From positions 4,750-68,749 of the IMG/VR virus record IMGVR_UViG_3300030333_003061: DNA of 64,000 nt, one strand, 5' to 3'. Both the position numbers and the translations under genes were made by a program. Under the pieces are notes generated by a model that was given only the letters and a program-made list of their open reading frames with translations, was not told the DNA's origin and made no database searches. This document shows positions 1 through 7,705 of the stretch, piece after piece. Within the stretch, counting starts at the first letter, position 1, and every line of letters begins with the position of its first letter. The DNA comes from a virus.

Positions 1-44
1 GTTAATATCAGTAGTAGTGAAAGTCAATGGGTTCAGGTGGGTGC

Positions 45-593
45 ATGAGTTTTATTGGTACAATTGGTGTTGTTGCTCAACAAGGTAATCAAACGGTTTC
101 TGCACCAACAGGTGTTAGTATTGCTACATCATCTTCAGGTAATTACAATAACGCTTTTGCATCAGGAGAAGCAAATTGTAATAATGAAACAATGACCTTA
201 GATGGTTCTGAATTTAGTTCAAACGAGGCTGATAGAGATGTTGCTGTTTCTGAATGGGATTACGAAGGTTGCGCTAACGCTGCAAATATCCACTATCAAG
301 CATATATGCGAGCAACAGGCGCAACAAGTTTTGGTTGGACAGTAGTTCTTAATAGTTCTAATTTAAGTAATGGAACGAGTGCATCAATTGTAGGAACAGC
401 ATCAACAACCCAAGACGAAACAAGCGGTAATTTAGGACAATACTTACAAATTGCTTTTGGTGGTGGTAGAGGGGGATTAACATACCCTGCCGATGGAGAT
501 GAGATACAGGTAGAAATTAGAGCAACTGCAACTAATAGCGGAGGTTCAACACAAGCAACCGTTTGCACTGTGAATTATACATTCCAAACTTAG
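45..593 (+). CDS. Putative virion/surface protein, Ser/Thr/Asn/Gly-rich
   Basis: Not recognised. About 182 residues, rich in Ser, Thr, Asn, Gly and Ala, with few charged residues, three to four Cys and alternating beta-type segments ending in VCTVNYTFQT. This composition resembles tail-fibre, adhesin or Ig-like virion decoration proteins. An ATG at 27 is also in frame, but AGGTG just before the ATG at 45 makes 45 the better start; an in-frame stop at 18-20 shows the gene is not cut by the window edge. It lies with the SpeE-like gene in the + strand late block. Role as a structural or exported protein is inference. Confidence 0.6.
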   Translation: MSFIGTIGVVAQQGNQTVSAPTGVSIATSSSGNYNNAFASGEANCNNETMTLDGSEFSSNEADRDVAVSEWDYEGCANAANIHYQAYMRATGATSFGWTVVLNSSNLSNGTSASIVGTASTTQDETSGNLGQYLQIAFGGGRGGLTYPADGDEIQVEIRATATNSGGSTQATVCTVNYTFQT

Positions 594-602
594 GTGATTA
601 TT

Positions 603-1148
603 ATGACGAGAATAGAAGTAAGTTTGCCTACAGGTATTTCAGGAGATTACATTGTAACGGAATATACAAATGAAACTGAATCTAAACATTGGCAGCAATA
701 TCTAGATATGAAAAACGAATCGCATGATAGTTATACAGTATTGATTAAAAATAATTGTCCAATGCCTATAATGCAAGATTCAGAAGCAGAATACAATGAA
801 CATCAATGGCTATGGGATAATGCAACAGGAGATGTATTAATTGGTGGATTAGGAATAGGAATGGTTCATCAACCTTTAATTGATAATCCAAATGTTACAT
901 CTGTTACAGTTATAGAATTAGAACAAGATGTTGTAGATTTAGTTTGGGAACATTGTGCTAAAGATGATTCATTTACATTAATAGTTGCAGATTTTGAAAC
1001 ATGGGTTCCACCAGAAGATTCTTCTTTTGATACAGTATGGGGAGATACATGGTTAGTAGATAATTCCCTTACAATGAAAGATTACAGAACTCTTATTAGA
1101 GATAGATATTCCCAATATACTCCAAATATAGGATTTTGGGGAGAGTGA
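603..1148 (+). CDS. SpeE-like (spermidine synthase fold) methyltransferase-like protein
   Basis: Rossmann-like methyltransferase fold of the spermidine synthase type: GDVLIGGLGIGM (nucleotide-binding loop, about residues 77-88), then TVIELEQDVVDLV (acidic end of strand 2) and a later FDTVWGDTW. About 181 residues, shorter than cellular spermidine synthases (around 280), lacking most of the N-terminal beta domain. Start chosen at the ATG preceded by GGTGAT at 593-598; the frame extends to a GTG at 594. Such truncated SpeE-like genes are known in tailed viruses next to virion genes. Substrate unknown; it may modify a virion component rather than make polyamines. Confidence 0.7.
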   Translation: MTRIEVSLPTGISGDYIVTEYTNETESKHWQQYLDMKNESHDSYTVLIKNNCPMPIMQDSEAEYNEHQWLWDNATGDVLIGGLGIGMVHQPLIDNPNVTSVTVIELEQDVVDLVWEHCAKDDSFTLIVADFETWVPPEDSSFDTVWGDTWLVDNSLTMKDYRTLIRDRYSQYTPNIGFWGE

Positions 1149-1152
1149 TAAA

Positions 1153-1452
1153 ATGGCTTTAGAACTAGATTATGAACACAATGAATTAGGGGTAATACTA
1201 CCCAATGTATATGCAAAGATTGCGAGAGCATCTTTTAATAACATGGAAAATGATGATGGAGTTACTGTAAAATATAAGGTTAAACTCTATAAGAACGAAG
1301 AGGCAAAAGTGAATGGAGAACACCCTTTTGATGGTAAAGGATTCACTACCACTTTAGATATAGGTAATGGTAAAACCCAGTTCAATTTATTGAAACAATG
1401 TTATCTTCATCTAAAAACACAAACAGGTTTTACTGATGCAATCGACAGTTAA
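1153..1452 (+). CDS. Hypothetical late protein
   Basis: 99 residues, not recognised. Mixed composition with an N-terminal hydrophobic/aromatic segment (LGVILPNVYAKIARA) and repeated K/Y/L patterns in the middle. It starts 4 bases after the previous gene, with GAGTGAT just upstream, and its TAA overlaps the ATG of the following membrane peptide. Position at the end of the late block suggests a virion or lysis-related protein; nothing in the sequence is specific. Confidence 0.6.
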   Translation: MALELDYEHNELGVILPNVYAKIARASFNNMENDDGVTVKYKVKLYKNEEAKVNGEHPFDGKGFTTTLDIGNGKTQFNLLKQCYLHLKTQTGFTDAIDS

Positions 1453-1616
1453 TGATTCTCTATATCCTGAGATTAAAAAAACAAAAGATAACATTTGCAT
1501 CTTTTGCTGGTCTTATAGGCGTATTGAGTTATGCCGTATTAAAGGAAGGTTCTGCACTTATTGTGGTAATTGCCAAATTGTTAAATAGCAAAAAACCACG
1601 CTCCGAGAGTATATGA
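1452..1616 (+). CDS. Small holin-like membrane protein
   Basis: 54 residues. A basic N-terminus (LRLKKQK) precedes two hydrophobic stretches, roughly residues 13-27 (ITFASFAGLIGVLSY) and 31-42 (EGSALIVVIAKLL), followed by a polar KKPRSES tail. The ATG overlaps the preceding stop (TAATG). Size, topology and position last in the late block fit a holin or membrane accessory peptide, but no family is recognised. See the following entry: an A6 run near codon 47 offers a shift into a second frame. Confidence 0.5.
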   Translation: MILYILRLKKQKITFASFAGLIGVLSYAVLKEGSALIVVIAKLLNSKKPRSESI

Positions 1617-1638
1617 AGCGGTAAAAGAAATGGACTAA

Positions 1639-1833
1639 AAAATCAGACCACATCGAACCGTTTTCAGCGACTCAATACCTCGATTGACTAACGATTCACC
1701 AAGAGCATTTGGTGGCCTCTATGACGGCTCAGAAGCCCTAAAATCAGCCCTTCTCGACCCCCAAAGACGGGTCAATTATCTGAGAATACAGGCCATTTCA
1801 GGAATTAAATCATTAAGAAATAATACCAGATAA
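1639..1833 (+). pseudogene. Open frame of 64 codons without a usable start
   Basis: From AAA at 1639 to TAA at 1831 the frame is open for 64 codons and reads like protein (contains FSDSIPRLTND, AFGGLYDGSEAL, LLDPQRRVNYLRI). The only upstream codons in this frame end at a TAA at 1636-1638, itself preceded by PRVYEAVKEMD in the same frame, which could be reached from the holin-like gene by a shift at the A6 run around 1591-1596. Possibilities: a broken late gene, stop readthrough or programmed frameshift, a non-ATG start, or an assembly error. Codons here are richer in C and G than in neighbours. Confidence 0.35.
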
Positions 1834-1861
1834 TTGCCGATAGAGAATTAAAAATATAGGA

Positions 1862-1867
1862 TTTTTT
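1862..1867 (+). terminator. T-run ending the + strand late block
   Basis: Six T residues in an A+T-rich stretch just after the last + strand frame and before the convergent - strand block. U-rich runs are typical archaeal termination signals; no hairpin needed. Assignment is positional. Confidence 0.35.
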
Positions 1868-1894
1868 CATTAATTAGAAAATACGAATTTTGAC

Positions 1895-1901
1895 AAAAAA
1901 A
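1895..1901 (-). terminator. T7 run ending the early operon
   Basis: On the - strand, seven T residues start 3 bases after the stop codon of the last early gene. This is the usual form of an archaeal intrinsic terminator and would end the roughly 33 kb leftward block. Confidence 0.45.
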
Positions 1902-1903
1902 CC

Positions 1904-2086
1904 CTATATGGCCTCCGAATGTGTTAAGGGTTTTATAGTTTTTACACTATATTTTTCAGACCAAAGAGCATGACACTCTCTGCATTCCCAAATCTTAACA
2001 CTATTCGGAGAACCAACATAAAAACCTAGAATCCTTCTAGGTATAGTATTTGCTCCACAATAAGAGCATTCTTCTCTAAGGGCCAC
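1904..2086 (-). CDS. Small zinc-ribbon protein
   Basis: 60 residues with two CxxC knuckles: CSYCGA (about residue 8) and CRECHALW (about residue 35), typical of a rubredoxin-type zinc ribbon. It starts at a GTG inside the end of the upstream membrane peptide and is the last gene of the leftward early block. One of at least ten small zinc-binding proteins in this block. Function unknown; likely a nucleic-acid or protein adaptor. Confidence 0.55.
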   Translation of the reverse strand: MALREECSYCGANTIPRRILGFYVGSPNSVKIWECRECHALWSEKYSVKTIKPLTHSEAI

Positions 2087-2231
2087 GGATATCCTGTTCC
2101 TGTTCCATTAAGTCTTCCATATATTCTTCAATGGTTTGATTAGATACTTTGTCAGCACCAAACGCAGCAAAGAATAATAGACTTATGGTAAGGACAAAGA
2201 GTATCCACAAAATTACTTCAATTGTTGACAT
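2076..2231 (-). CDS. Small single-pass membrane protein
   Basis: 51 residues. N-terminal MSTIEVILW runs into a long hydrophobic helix (about residues 5-24), followed by an acidic polar tail (IEEYMEDLMEQEQD). The ribosome site GGAGGTGA lies upstream, and its ATG overlaps the TGA of the exonuclease gene (TGATG), so it is translationally coupled. Family not recognised. Confidence 0.55.
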   Translation of the reverse strand: MSTIEVILWILFVLTISLLFFAAFGADKVSNQTIEEYMEDLMEQEQDIRGP

Positions 2232-2827
2232 CACCAATTCACCTCCAATTCTTTCTCTATTTCTTCTTCCATGGAGAATCCTTTAACTATATTATTCTCC
2301 ACCCCATGCTTCCACAAGTCATATACTAATTGACAATCTTTCAGACAATATTCTGCTACTTGTGAATAACCACCTTGTTTCCAGATAATAGGTGCATCTG
2401 CACTATCCATTGTTTTTGAATCATCTAAAGTATGCTTAACTAAATTATTTAAAGTATATCTTTCACCAGCAGCCTTTGACATTTCTCGGCTAGTATCTAG
2501 ATATGCTCGTTGATTTAAATATTTTTGAATACAAAAAATATCCATTGCATCTCTTAATACAGGTAAATCAAAACCTGCTATGTTATGCCCTAGTAATTTT
2601 CCTCCCTTTTGCAGGTGGTCATCTAAATCAAATTTTAGTTGAGATAAAGGTTTTACTTCTACATTACCTTTATTTAATTCATCTACGGCTTTATCAATAT
2701 AGATTGTTCCTTTATCTCCATCCCATGTGCATACAGTAGATACTTGAAACATATGTGTATTATCCCACCCACCTATTTCGTGAGCAAAATTCTTTGTTTC
2801 AATATCTAATGCTAGCATATTACTCAT
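2231..2827 (-). CDS. DEDD-family 3'-5' exonuclease (DnaQ/PolB-exo-like)
   Basis: 198 residues. Exo I LALDIETK (Asp and Glu, near residue 7), Exo II GHNIAGFDLPVL (near 97) and Exo III EYCLKDCQLVYD (Tyr-x3-Asp, near 158) give a DEDDy active site for hydrolysing DNA or RNA from the 3' end. Stand-alone size, without polymerase domains. It sits at the promoter-distal end of the replication block, downstream of helicase and nuclease genes, so a role in proofreading or DNA repair is likely. AGGAGTGA precedes the ATG. Confidence 0.75.
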   Translation of the reverse strand: MSNMLALDIETKNFAHEIGGWDNTHMFQVSTVCTWDGDKGTIYIDKAVDELNKGNVEVKPLSQLKFDLDDHLQKGGKLLGHNIAGFDLPVLRDAMDIFCIQKYLNQRAYLDTSREMSKAAGERYTLNNLVKHTLDDSKTMDSADAPIIWKQGGYSQVAEYCLKDCQLVYDLWKHGVENNIVKGFSMEEEIEKELEVNW

Positions 2828-2838
2828 TTAATTCACTC

Positions 2839-2913
2839 CTATTTCTGGCAATCAGTACAAAGCCATTTAACAGGCGGTACTCCACAATCAGTCCAACATT
2901 CACATTTATTCAT
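2839..2913 (-). CDS. 24-residue zinc-knuckle peptide
   Basis: Tiny frame with five Cys arranged as CEC, C and CTDC around WTDCGVPPVKW, like half of a zinc ribbon or a compact zinc finger. It has GGTGAT 3 bases before the ATG, and overlaps nothing. The strong ribosome site and Cys pattern argue that it is real. Function unknown. Confidence 0.5.
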   Translation of the reverse strand: MNKCECWTDCGVPPVKWLCTDCQK

Positions 2914-2991
2914 TTAATCACCATCGGAATCTCTAGCACTTTCTTCGTCACCAATTTCAATTAATGACCATAAAAATTTCAATAATCCCAT
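2914..2991 (-). CDS. 25-residue hypothetical peptide
   Basis: Short amphipathic N-terminus (MGLLKFLWSLIEI) followed by an acidic tail. The ATG overlaps the stop of the DUF4177-like gene (TAATG), with GGTGAT upstream, so translation coupling is likely. Not recognised. Confidence 0.4.
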   Translation of the reverse strand: MGLLKFLWSLIEIGDEESARDSDGD

Positions 2992-3221
2992 TAATCATCA
3001 CCTTTCCATAATTCTGCAATCTTGCTCTTCTTCTCACCTTCGGGGTCAGGCATAACAATATCGAATCTTCGCTTTAAGAAGGCAACAAGTCTTTCTCCGC
3101 TACCTACTGCGATAATTGATGTTAATTCCCAACCATCGTTTCCATATGTGTCTAATGTTTCAACAACAACCTTTGGGCCATTGGATACATCGAACACTAA
3201 GTATTTGTTTTCCCACTTCAT
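2991..3221 (-). CDS. DUF4177-like small protein
   Basis: 76 residues: MKWENKYLVF near the start, then a LDTYGNDGWELTSII segment and LVAFLKRRF. The K-W-E-x-K ... G-x-x-G-W-E-L ... F-K-R pattern is characteristic of the DUF4177 family, small beta-rich proteins of unknown function common in bacteria, archaea and viruses. ATG overlaps the stop of the upstream ATPase (ATGA). Confidence 0.6.
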   Translation of the reverse strand: MKWENKYLVFDVSNGPKVVVETLDTYGNDGWELTSIIAVGSGERLVAFLKRRFDIVMPDPEGEKKSKIAELWKGDD

Positions 3222-4681
3222 GTGTTGTCCTCCTGTATTAATCTGACTTCTTTCTTTTTACCAACTGTTTGTTCTTCAAAGTAATCTTCTACCTTTGTAT
3301 ACCATTTATAAATAGTAGCCTGACTTTTCTTGGTTTCTGCTCTCACTTGTCTAAGTAGTTTTGTTTTGTTTACCCATCCATCATTGTTTTCTTTCAATTC
3401 TAAATAAGTTTTCTTAAACACGGATAATCCTGCATTTTCTGCAACGCTACGCTTCTCTACTCGCAAGGCTTCATCAAGCCATGATACGAGTGACTTATAG
3501 CATTGTCGAATCAAAGAAGACGCTTGAAGCACATGATTTTGCGTTACAACGAATCTCTTAGATTTATCAGCGATACTTGGGGCTTCTGCGACACAACACA
3601 AAACTGCTAATTTTTGAATATGTTTCAATATACGATTGATAAATGTCTCCATAGCCTCAAAGACTTCTTGGCGACTATTCGTAATATATTGTTCCATTAA
3701 CACACACTCTCTTGTTAAAGCATCATTTGCTTCTTTACTAATTCTAATTACTTTAAGTGGGTCACCCTCGACTTCATCGAATCTTTCCTTCACAGTATCA
3801 TATAGTGTAGCAAAACTCTTTGAGTATTTTAACTTAGGTGCTTCCTTATTTTGAATGGTTCCCCAATCACTGATTAGTCTTCTTCTCATTTCCATTTGTT
3901 GATGTTGCGGAACTTCATAAATAAATAATAATAATCTTTGCAACACACCTTTCTCAGCAATTACACTTGTGAGTTGTTTTGGAATATATGTCGTAGCATA
4001 AATTGAACGCTTGCATCTACATTCTATTGGGTCATCTCCAAGTTTTAATTTCTTAGATATAATCCATGTTTCTCCATGAAGAGTATTCATGAATGTATTT
4101 AGATACACAATAGCATTTTCTTTATGTTGAGATTGTTTAAATATTCCTGAATATTCAAACTCATCCCATATTGCTAAACCATCTCCTTCCAATTGTCCTG
4201 GAATTGGAGTATCTACATTAATTCTTCTAGTTTGCCCGTCTTCGTCTACTACTTCTTCTTCTCTCTTTTCAAAAGAGCCAATTAAAGCAGCATCAGTATA
4301 ATCTGTAATATCAAAGATATTAAAATTAGTTCCATGTTTTTCATTTATAAGTCTAAAGGTTTCTTCAACAATTGGTATATACCAATTAGTTAATGTTGAT
4401 TTACCTGTTCCTGATGTTTGCAACCAAGCAAATTGTATTCTACAATCATCTATATTAACTCCGCTAGGAATTGCTATCATGTCTTTACATATTTGTCCTA
4501 ATATTACAAAGAAAGACATTGATGACGGCACATAATTATAATTGGATGCCTTAGTCGCGTCTTCTGTATATTTATCTACAATTGCTGGTAGTTTTGTCCA
4601 TTCTGATATTTGATTACCAGAGTCATTCTCTATAAAACTGTAAAACAGTTCGTCTTCTCGCTCGATTTCTATATTATTCAT
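3218..4681 (-). CDS. P-loop ATPase, candidate replicative helicase (DUF3987/SF3-like)
   Basis: 487 residues. Walker A QTSGTGKST near residues 88-96, Walker B LAIWDEFEYSG near 178, a sensor-like segment RSIYATTYIP near 235 and an Arg pair in LQRLLLF near 255. The C-terminal third is helical and ends in a winged-helix-like region (KTKLLRQVRAETKKSQATIY). This order resembles DUF3987-type and other primase-associated helicases of viruses and plasmids. Together with the primase two genes upstream it is the best candidate for the viral replicative helicase, since no MCM or SF4 helicase is present. Assignment to a superfamily is tentative. Confidence 0.55.
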   Translation of the reverse strand: MNNIEIEREDELFYSFIENDSGNQISEWTKLPAIVDKYTEDATKASNYNYVPSSMSFFVILGQICKDMIAIPSGVNIDDCRIQFAWLQTSGTGKSTLTNWYIPIVEETFRLINEKHGTNFNIFDITDYTDAALIGSFEKREEEVVDEDGQTRRINVDTPIPGQLEGDGLAIWDEFEYSGIFKQSQHKENAIVYLNTFMNTLHGETWIISKKLKLGDDPIECRCKRSIYATTYIPKQLTSVIAEKGVLQRLLLFIYEVPQHQQMEMRRRLISDWGTIQNKEAPKLKYSKSFATLYDTVKERFDEVEGDPLKVIRISKEANDALTRECVLMEQYITNSRQEVFEAMETFINRILKHIQKLAVLCCVAEAPSIADKSKRFVVTQNHVLQASSLIRQCYKSLVSWLDEALRVEKRSVAENAGLSVFKKTYLELKENNDGWVNKTKLLRQVRAETKKSQATIYKWYTKVEDYFEEQTVGKKKEVRLIQEDNT

Positions 4682-5358
4682 ACTATTACCTTCTCTTCGC
4701 TATTTAGTGTGTCTACTATTCTTTGTGCTATTGTTAATCCTATTCCATCTATATTACATAGTTCTTCTACACTTGTTTCTCCTATTTCCATAACAGAACC
4801 ATATTCTCTTATTAGTTTCTTAGCCTTTGATTCACTTACTCCTTTTATTGTGCATAACATATTTAGTCTGAGGTCGTCAGTCGTGATTCGCTTAAGAAGT
4901 GTGGGGCTTATTACTTTTCTGTTGATGGGTCGCATTTTACATATAGTAGTTATTATTTGCGCCGCCTTCTTAGGGTTTTCAAACCACATTACTTTACAAT
5001 CTGTGTCTAATGTAATTTTACCTATAGCACCAAAGAATTTATTTTTTAACATTTCTTTGGGTATATTCAATTTAGCATACTTAGGATAATCCATTGCTTC
5101 ATGTAATGAACCATGAATTATTACATAAGTATGTTCAAAGTGTCTATCCATATTATCTATTTGATTCCATAATCTTTTATTTATTACAGACATTAGAAAA
5201 TCAGCAGAAGACTTTGCTTCAAAACAAACATCACCAAATACATAATCTCCTATTTCTATCCATTGTTTTTCTGTAGGAATCATCATACGATGTGCTTCTA
5301 ATTCTACATAGTCATATAACTGTGAATTTTCTCTACTATCAATTACTAATTTATTCAT
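4678..5358 (-). CDS. ERCC4 (XPF/Hef-type) structure-specific endonuclease with HhH domain
   Basis: 226 residues. IDSRE near residue 6 and GDYVFG followed by FEAKSSADFLMSVINKRLW match the ERCC4 nuclease signature GDx(n)ERKxxxD, although the usual ERK reads EAK. The C-terminus contains tandem helix-hairpin-helix segments (IKGVSESKAKKLI and IDGIGLTIAQRIV). No helicase domain, as in crenarchaeal XPF. It would cut branched or flap DNA, probably with the PCNA-like clamp. ATG at 5358 is preceded by GGTGATGA; the longer frame to 5418 is not supported. Confidence 0.8.
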   Translation of the reverse strand: MNKLVIDSRENSQLYDYVELEAHRMMIPTEKQWIEIGDYVFGDVCFEAKSSADFLMSVINKRLWNQIDNMDRHFEHTYVIIHGSLHEAMDYPKYAKLNIPKEMLKNKFFGAIGKITLDTDCKVMWFENPKKAAQIITTICKMRPINRKVISPTLLKRITTDDLRLNMLCTIKGVSESKAKKLIREYGSVMEIGETSVEELCNIDGIGLTIAQRIVDTLNSEEKVIV

Positions 5359-5459
5359 ATATTCATCACCAACCACACTCCTTCTAAAATAGCATCCCAT
5401 TCCCAATGATAACCACATAAAGGAAATATAAGAAACAATCTACAATCTAAATTATTCAT
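5355..5459 (-). CDS. 34-residue hypothetical peptide
   Basis: Starts with ATG overlapping the primase stop (ATGA) and ends overlapping the nuclease start (ATGA), so it fits exactly between the two. Hydrophobic N-terminal part (LDCRLFLIFPLCGYHW) and Trp-rich C-terminus. GGAGGT lies just upstream. Could be a small membrane or regulatory peptide. Confidence 0.4.
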   Translation of the reverse strand: MNNLDCRLFLIFPLCGYHWEWDAILEGVWLVMNI

Positions 5460-6451
5460 TCTCCATACCTCCAACATTTACCTACACAATATCCCTGTGG
5501 TATTAATTTATCTTTACAACTAGGAGCATGATAGCCCCCTCTTACAATAAAAGATACATGTTTTCTACTAACGCTTTCATCCCAATCTAACCAAACATTT
5601 TCTCTTGATGCTATTGCTTTAAATTCATTAATAATAATTTCAACTATTTCATTCTGTTTTTCAGTAGTTAAATGTCTTTCTCCCATAGCCAATATATCTC
5701 TATACCATTGAGCCAAATATACTCTAGCATAATGTCCTGGGTTTTCAACCATTATTGAATTATTCAAACATGGTAATATTGGTAAATCTCCTGGTGGTTT
5801 TGGTGGAACTATCTCTACTTCAGATATTTCAATCGGTGCAACAATTTTCCATTTTTTGAGGGTTGACCCATACTTTATAGATTTGTGATTTCCTTTTGTT
5901 GCTATATTTAAAATATAATCTAATCCATTATTAATGTCTTCAAAAGATAAAGGAATACAAAAATACGGGCCTTCGCTACTTAAATTCACCGTGTTAGGTA
6001 TTCTCTTAAGTCTATTAGTTTGAATACCCGTTCTATCAAGTGTATTACAATCTTTAGCCAATTCGGAATAATATTGTTGAATGCTTCTAATATCATTTAC
6101 TTTTTCCCCATATAAAATAATATGAAATCCCTTTCCACTAAAATACATTTTAAATGCTAAGTCTTCCTTCTCAAATTTATTAGCAATATAACACATGTCA
6201 TTAAATGAATTCACTAATGGTTCATGGTGAGAATCAAAATCTAAAAACATTCTATCCAATATTATTGAATTATCAACCTTTGCATTTTCAGCATAATGTT
6301 CATAATCATATACAGTAGTATAACAATTCATTTTTCCATTGAAAGAATTTACCCAATCAACAAATTCATTCTTGTTTTTCACTATCTGTCTTTTCATTTG
6401 CGGCGCGTTCTTTATGTGACTTCCCGCCCAAACTTCTCTTGGAAACTTCAT
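5456..6451 (-). CDS. Archaeo-eukaryotic primase with PriL-like C-terminal cysteine domain
   Basis: 331 residues. AEP catalytic features: MFLDFDS (Asp71, Asp73), FSGKGFHI (near 105-111) and NRLKRIPNTVN (near 146-156), as in PriS. The C-terminal part carries Cys228, Cys311, Cys322 and Cys326 with a PCLNN start, spacing like the Fe-S domain of PriL. The single chain thus appears to combine a PriS catalytic core with a PriL C-terminal domain. It would make primers for the viral polymerase. GGTGA lies before the ATG; a Met at codon 19 is an alternative start, as the first codons overlap the upstream gene by 86 bases. Confidence 0.8.
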   Translation of the reverse strand: MKFPREVWAGSHIKNAPQMKRQIVKNKNEFVDWVNSFNGKMNCYTTVYDYEHYAENAKVDNSIILDRMFLDFDSHHEPLVNSFNDMCYIANKFEKEDLAFKMYFSGKGFHIILYGEKVNDIRSIQQYYSELAKDCNTLDRTGIQTNRLKRIPNTVNLSSEGPYFCIPLSFEDINNGLDYILNIATKGNHKSIKYGSTLKKWKIVAPIEISEVEIVPPKPPGDLPILPCLNNSIMVENPGHYARVYLAQWYRDILAMGERHLTTEKQNEIVEIIINEFKAIASRENVWLDWDESVSRKHVSFIVRGGYHAPSCKDKLIPQGYCVGKCWRYGE

Positions 6452-6746
6452 TTTTATTCACCTTAAATTCTACTGTTGCAGTTTCTAATTCTTTCTTAAT
6501 TGACTCTGCTATTAATTCATATAATTTATCATTAACCATCGCTTGAAATAATTCACCAAAAAGAGTGCTTTTGGTAAATTCATAATCTAAACTCATATCC
6601 CATATCAAATTAAGTTTTTCTTTACTATCAAGTTCATCATATACTTTCTCTTGTATTTCTAATATTAGCGTATCTACTTTAGTTATCTCACTAAAACTCC
6701 ACGCTTTTCTTTTTAACTTATCTTTTACTATTTTCTCTACTATCAT
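6366..6746 (-). CDS. Hypothetical protein in the primase/nuclease block
   Basis: 126 residues, helical and charged, with a Lys/Glu-rich tail (KSHKERAANEKTDSEKQE). Not recognised. Start taken at the ATG overlapping the Cas4-like stop (CTATGA). Its 3' end overlaps the primase start by 86 bases, one of the longest overlaps here. Could be a primase accessory subunit by position only. Confidence 0.5.
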   Translation of the reverse strand: MIVEKIVKDKLKRKAWSFSEITKVDTLILEIQEKVYDELDSKEKLNLIWDMSLDYEFTKSTLFGELFQAMVNDKLYELIAESIKKELETATVEFKVNKNEVSKRSLGGKSHKERAANEKTDSEKQE

Positions 6747-7615
6747 AGCCACACATCCTCTTGTGCTTTTTCGCATATAGGATAAAAACTACAATGTTGG
6801 CAAGTTTTATAATAATACTTAGCCTCAAAGTTATTATCTTCATATGACTTTATCATACTTACAAATAGTCTCATTAAAGAAGTCATACTTGCTTTCTTTA
6901 CAGGTTCTACATGTATATGATTTGATTCTGGGTAATACCATCCCCAGTGTGTAATAGGAATATCTCTATCAATTCCTGCAGCATCTAAACTTTCTTGACT
7001 AGCATTTTCACAGAGAAATTTATAGAAGGCCATTTCTTTTCTTCTATCTCCTGTTTTCCAATCTGCCCATATTCCTGTCTTTAATTCTATTGGAACATAT
7101 TTTCCATTATCTAAAAACATTCTGTCAACAATTCCTTGAAGATGAACTACATAATCTCTTCTTAGTAATCCTACTTTTGGCGCAGCATCATGTGGAATTG
7201 TTATTTCTGCATCTAACATAACTTCATTAATAACAGGAACATAAGTATCTAATTTTCCTTCATCTCTCGCTTGAACAAATCTTCCTGCTTCAAATGTAGC
7301 CATATTTCTATATATGTCTCCATAGTCATCAATAGGATGCAATCCAATATTATATTCAATCAATTCTGAATGAGACATATTCTCTGCCTTAGAAACATCG
7401 AATTCGTTAAAGAATTCTTCTCTTGTATTATGAACTATAGTTCCTTTTATCATTGCTTCTGTAGTGTCTTGAGGTAGTCTTTGAATATATGAAAATTCAT
7501 ATTTCTTTGGACACCATTTATATGCACCTATAGAAGAAGATTTTGTTATTTTTAAGATAGGTAAACTATCATCGTCTGCATTCTCTGGATTCCATTGATA
7601 AGTATATTCTCTCAT
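6743..7615 (-). CDS. Cas4/RecB-type PD-(D/E)XK nuclease with Fe-S cysteines
   Basis: 290 residues. KSSSIGAYKWCPKKYEFSYI near residue 25 is the N-terminal motif with the first Cys, followed by KGTIVHNTREEFF; the nuclease core has GIVDRMFL (Asp) and YVPIELKTG (Glu-x-Lys) near 168-185; three more Cys appear in CQHCSFYPICE at the C-terminus. This four-Cys arrangement is typical of Cas4/AddB-type Fe-S nucleases. Such genes are common in archaeal viruses and act in DNA end processing; no CRISPR array or other cas genes are present. GGAGGAAGA precedes the ATG. Confidence 0.8.
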   Translation of the reverse strand: MREYTYQWNPENADDDSLPILKITKSSSIGAYKWCPKKYEFSYIQRLPQDTTEAMIKGTIVHNTREEFFNEFDVSKAENMSHSELIEYNIGLHPIDDYGDIYRNMATFEAGRFVQARDEGKLDTYVPVINEVMLDAEITIPHDAAPKVGLLRRDYVVHLQGIVDRMFLDNGKYVPIELKTGIWADWKTGDRRKEMAFYKFLCENASQESLDAAGIDRDIPITHWGWYYPESNHIHVEPVKKASMTSLMRLFVSMIKSYEDNNFEAKYYYKTCQHCSFYPICEKAQEDVWL

Positions 7616-7704
7616 TCTTCTTCCTCCATTTGTTTTCTAATCTGTTCTAAATTTAGTTCTGTATTATATCTAAACATTAATTTTATTTTATCCATTCTAT
7701 TCAT
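7612..7704 (-). CDS. 30-residue hypothetical peptide
   Basis: Short helical, charged peptide ending in four Glu; the Glu codons supply the GGAGGAAGA ribosome site of the next gene, with an ATGA overlap. This arrangement suggests a leader or coupling peptide. No family recognised. Confidence 0.4.
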   Translation of the reverse strand: MNRMDKIKLMFRYNTELNLEQIRKQMEEEE

Positions 7705-7705
7705 T

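Noticed and set aside
296-568. 90-codon - strand frame
   Set aside because: Antisense to the Ser/Thr-rich + strand gene, no ribosome site; arises from its biased composition.
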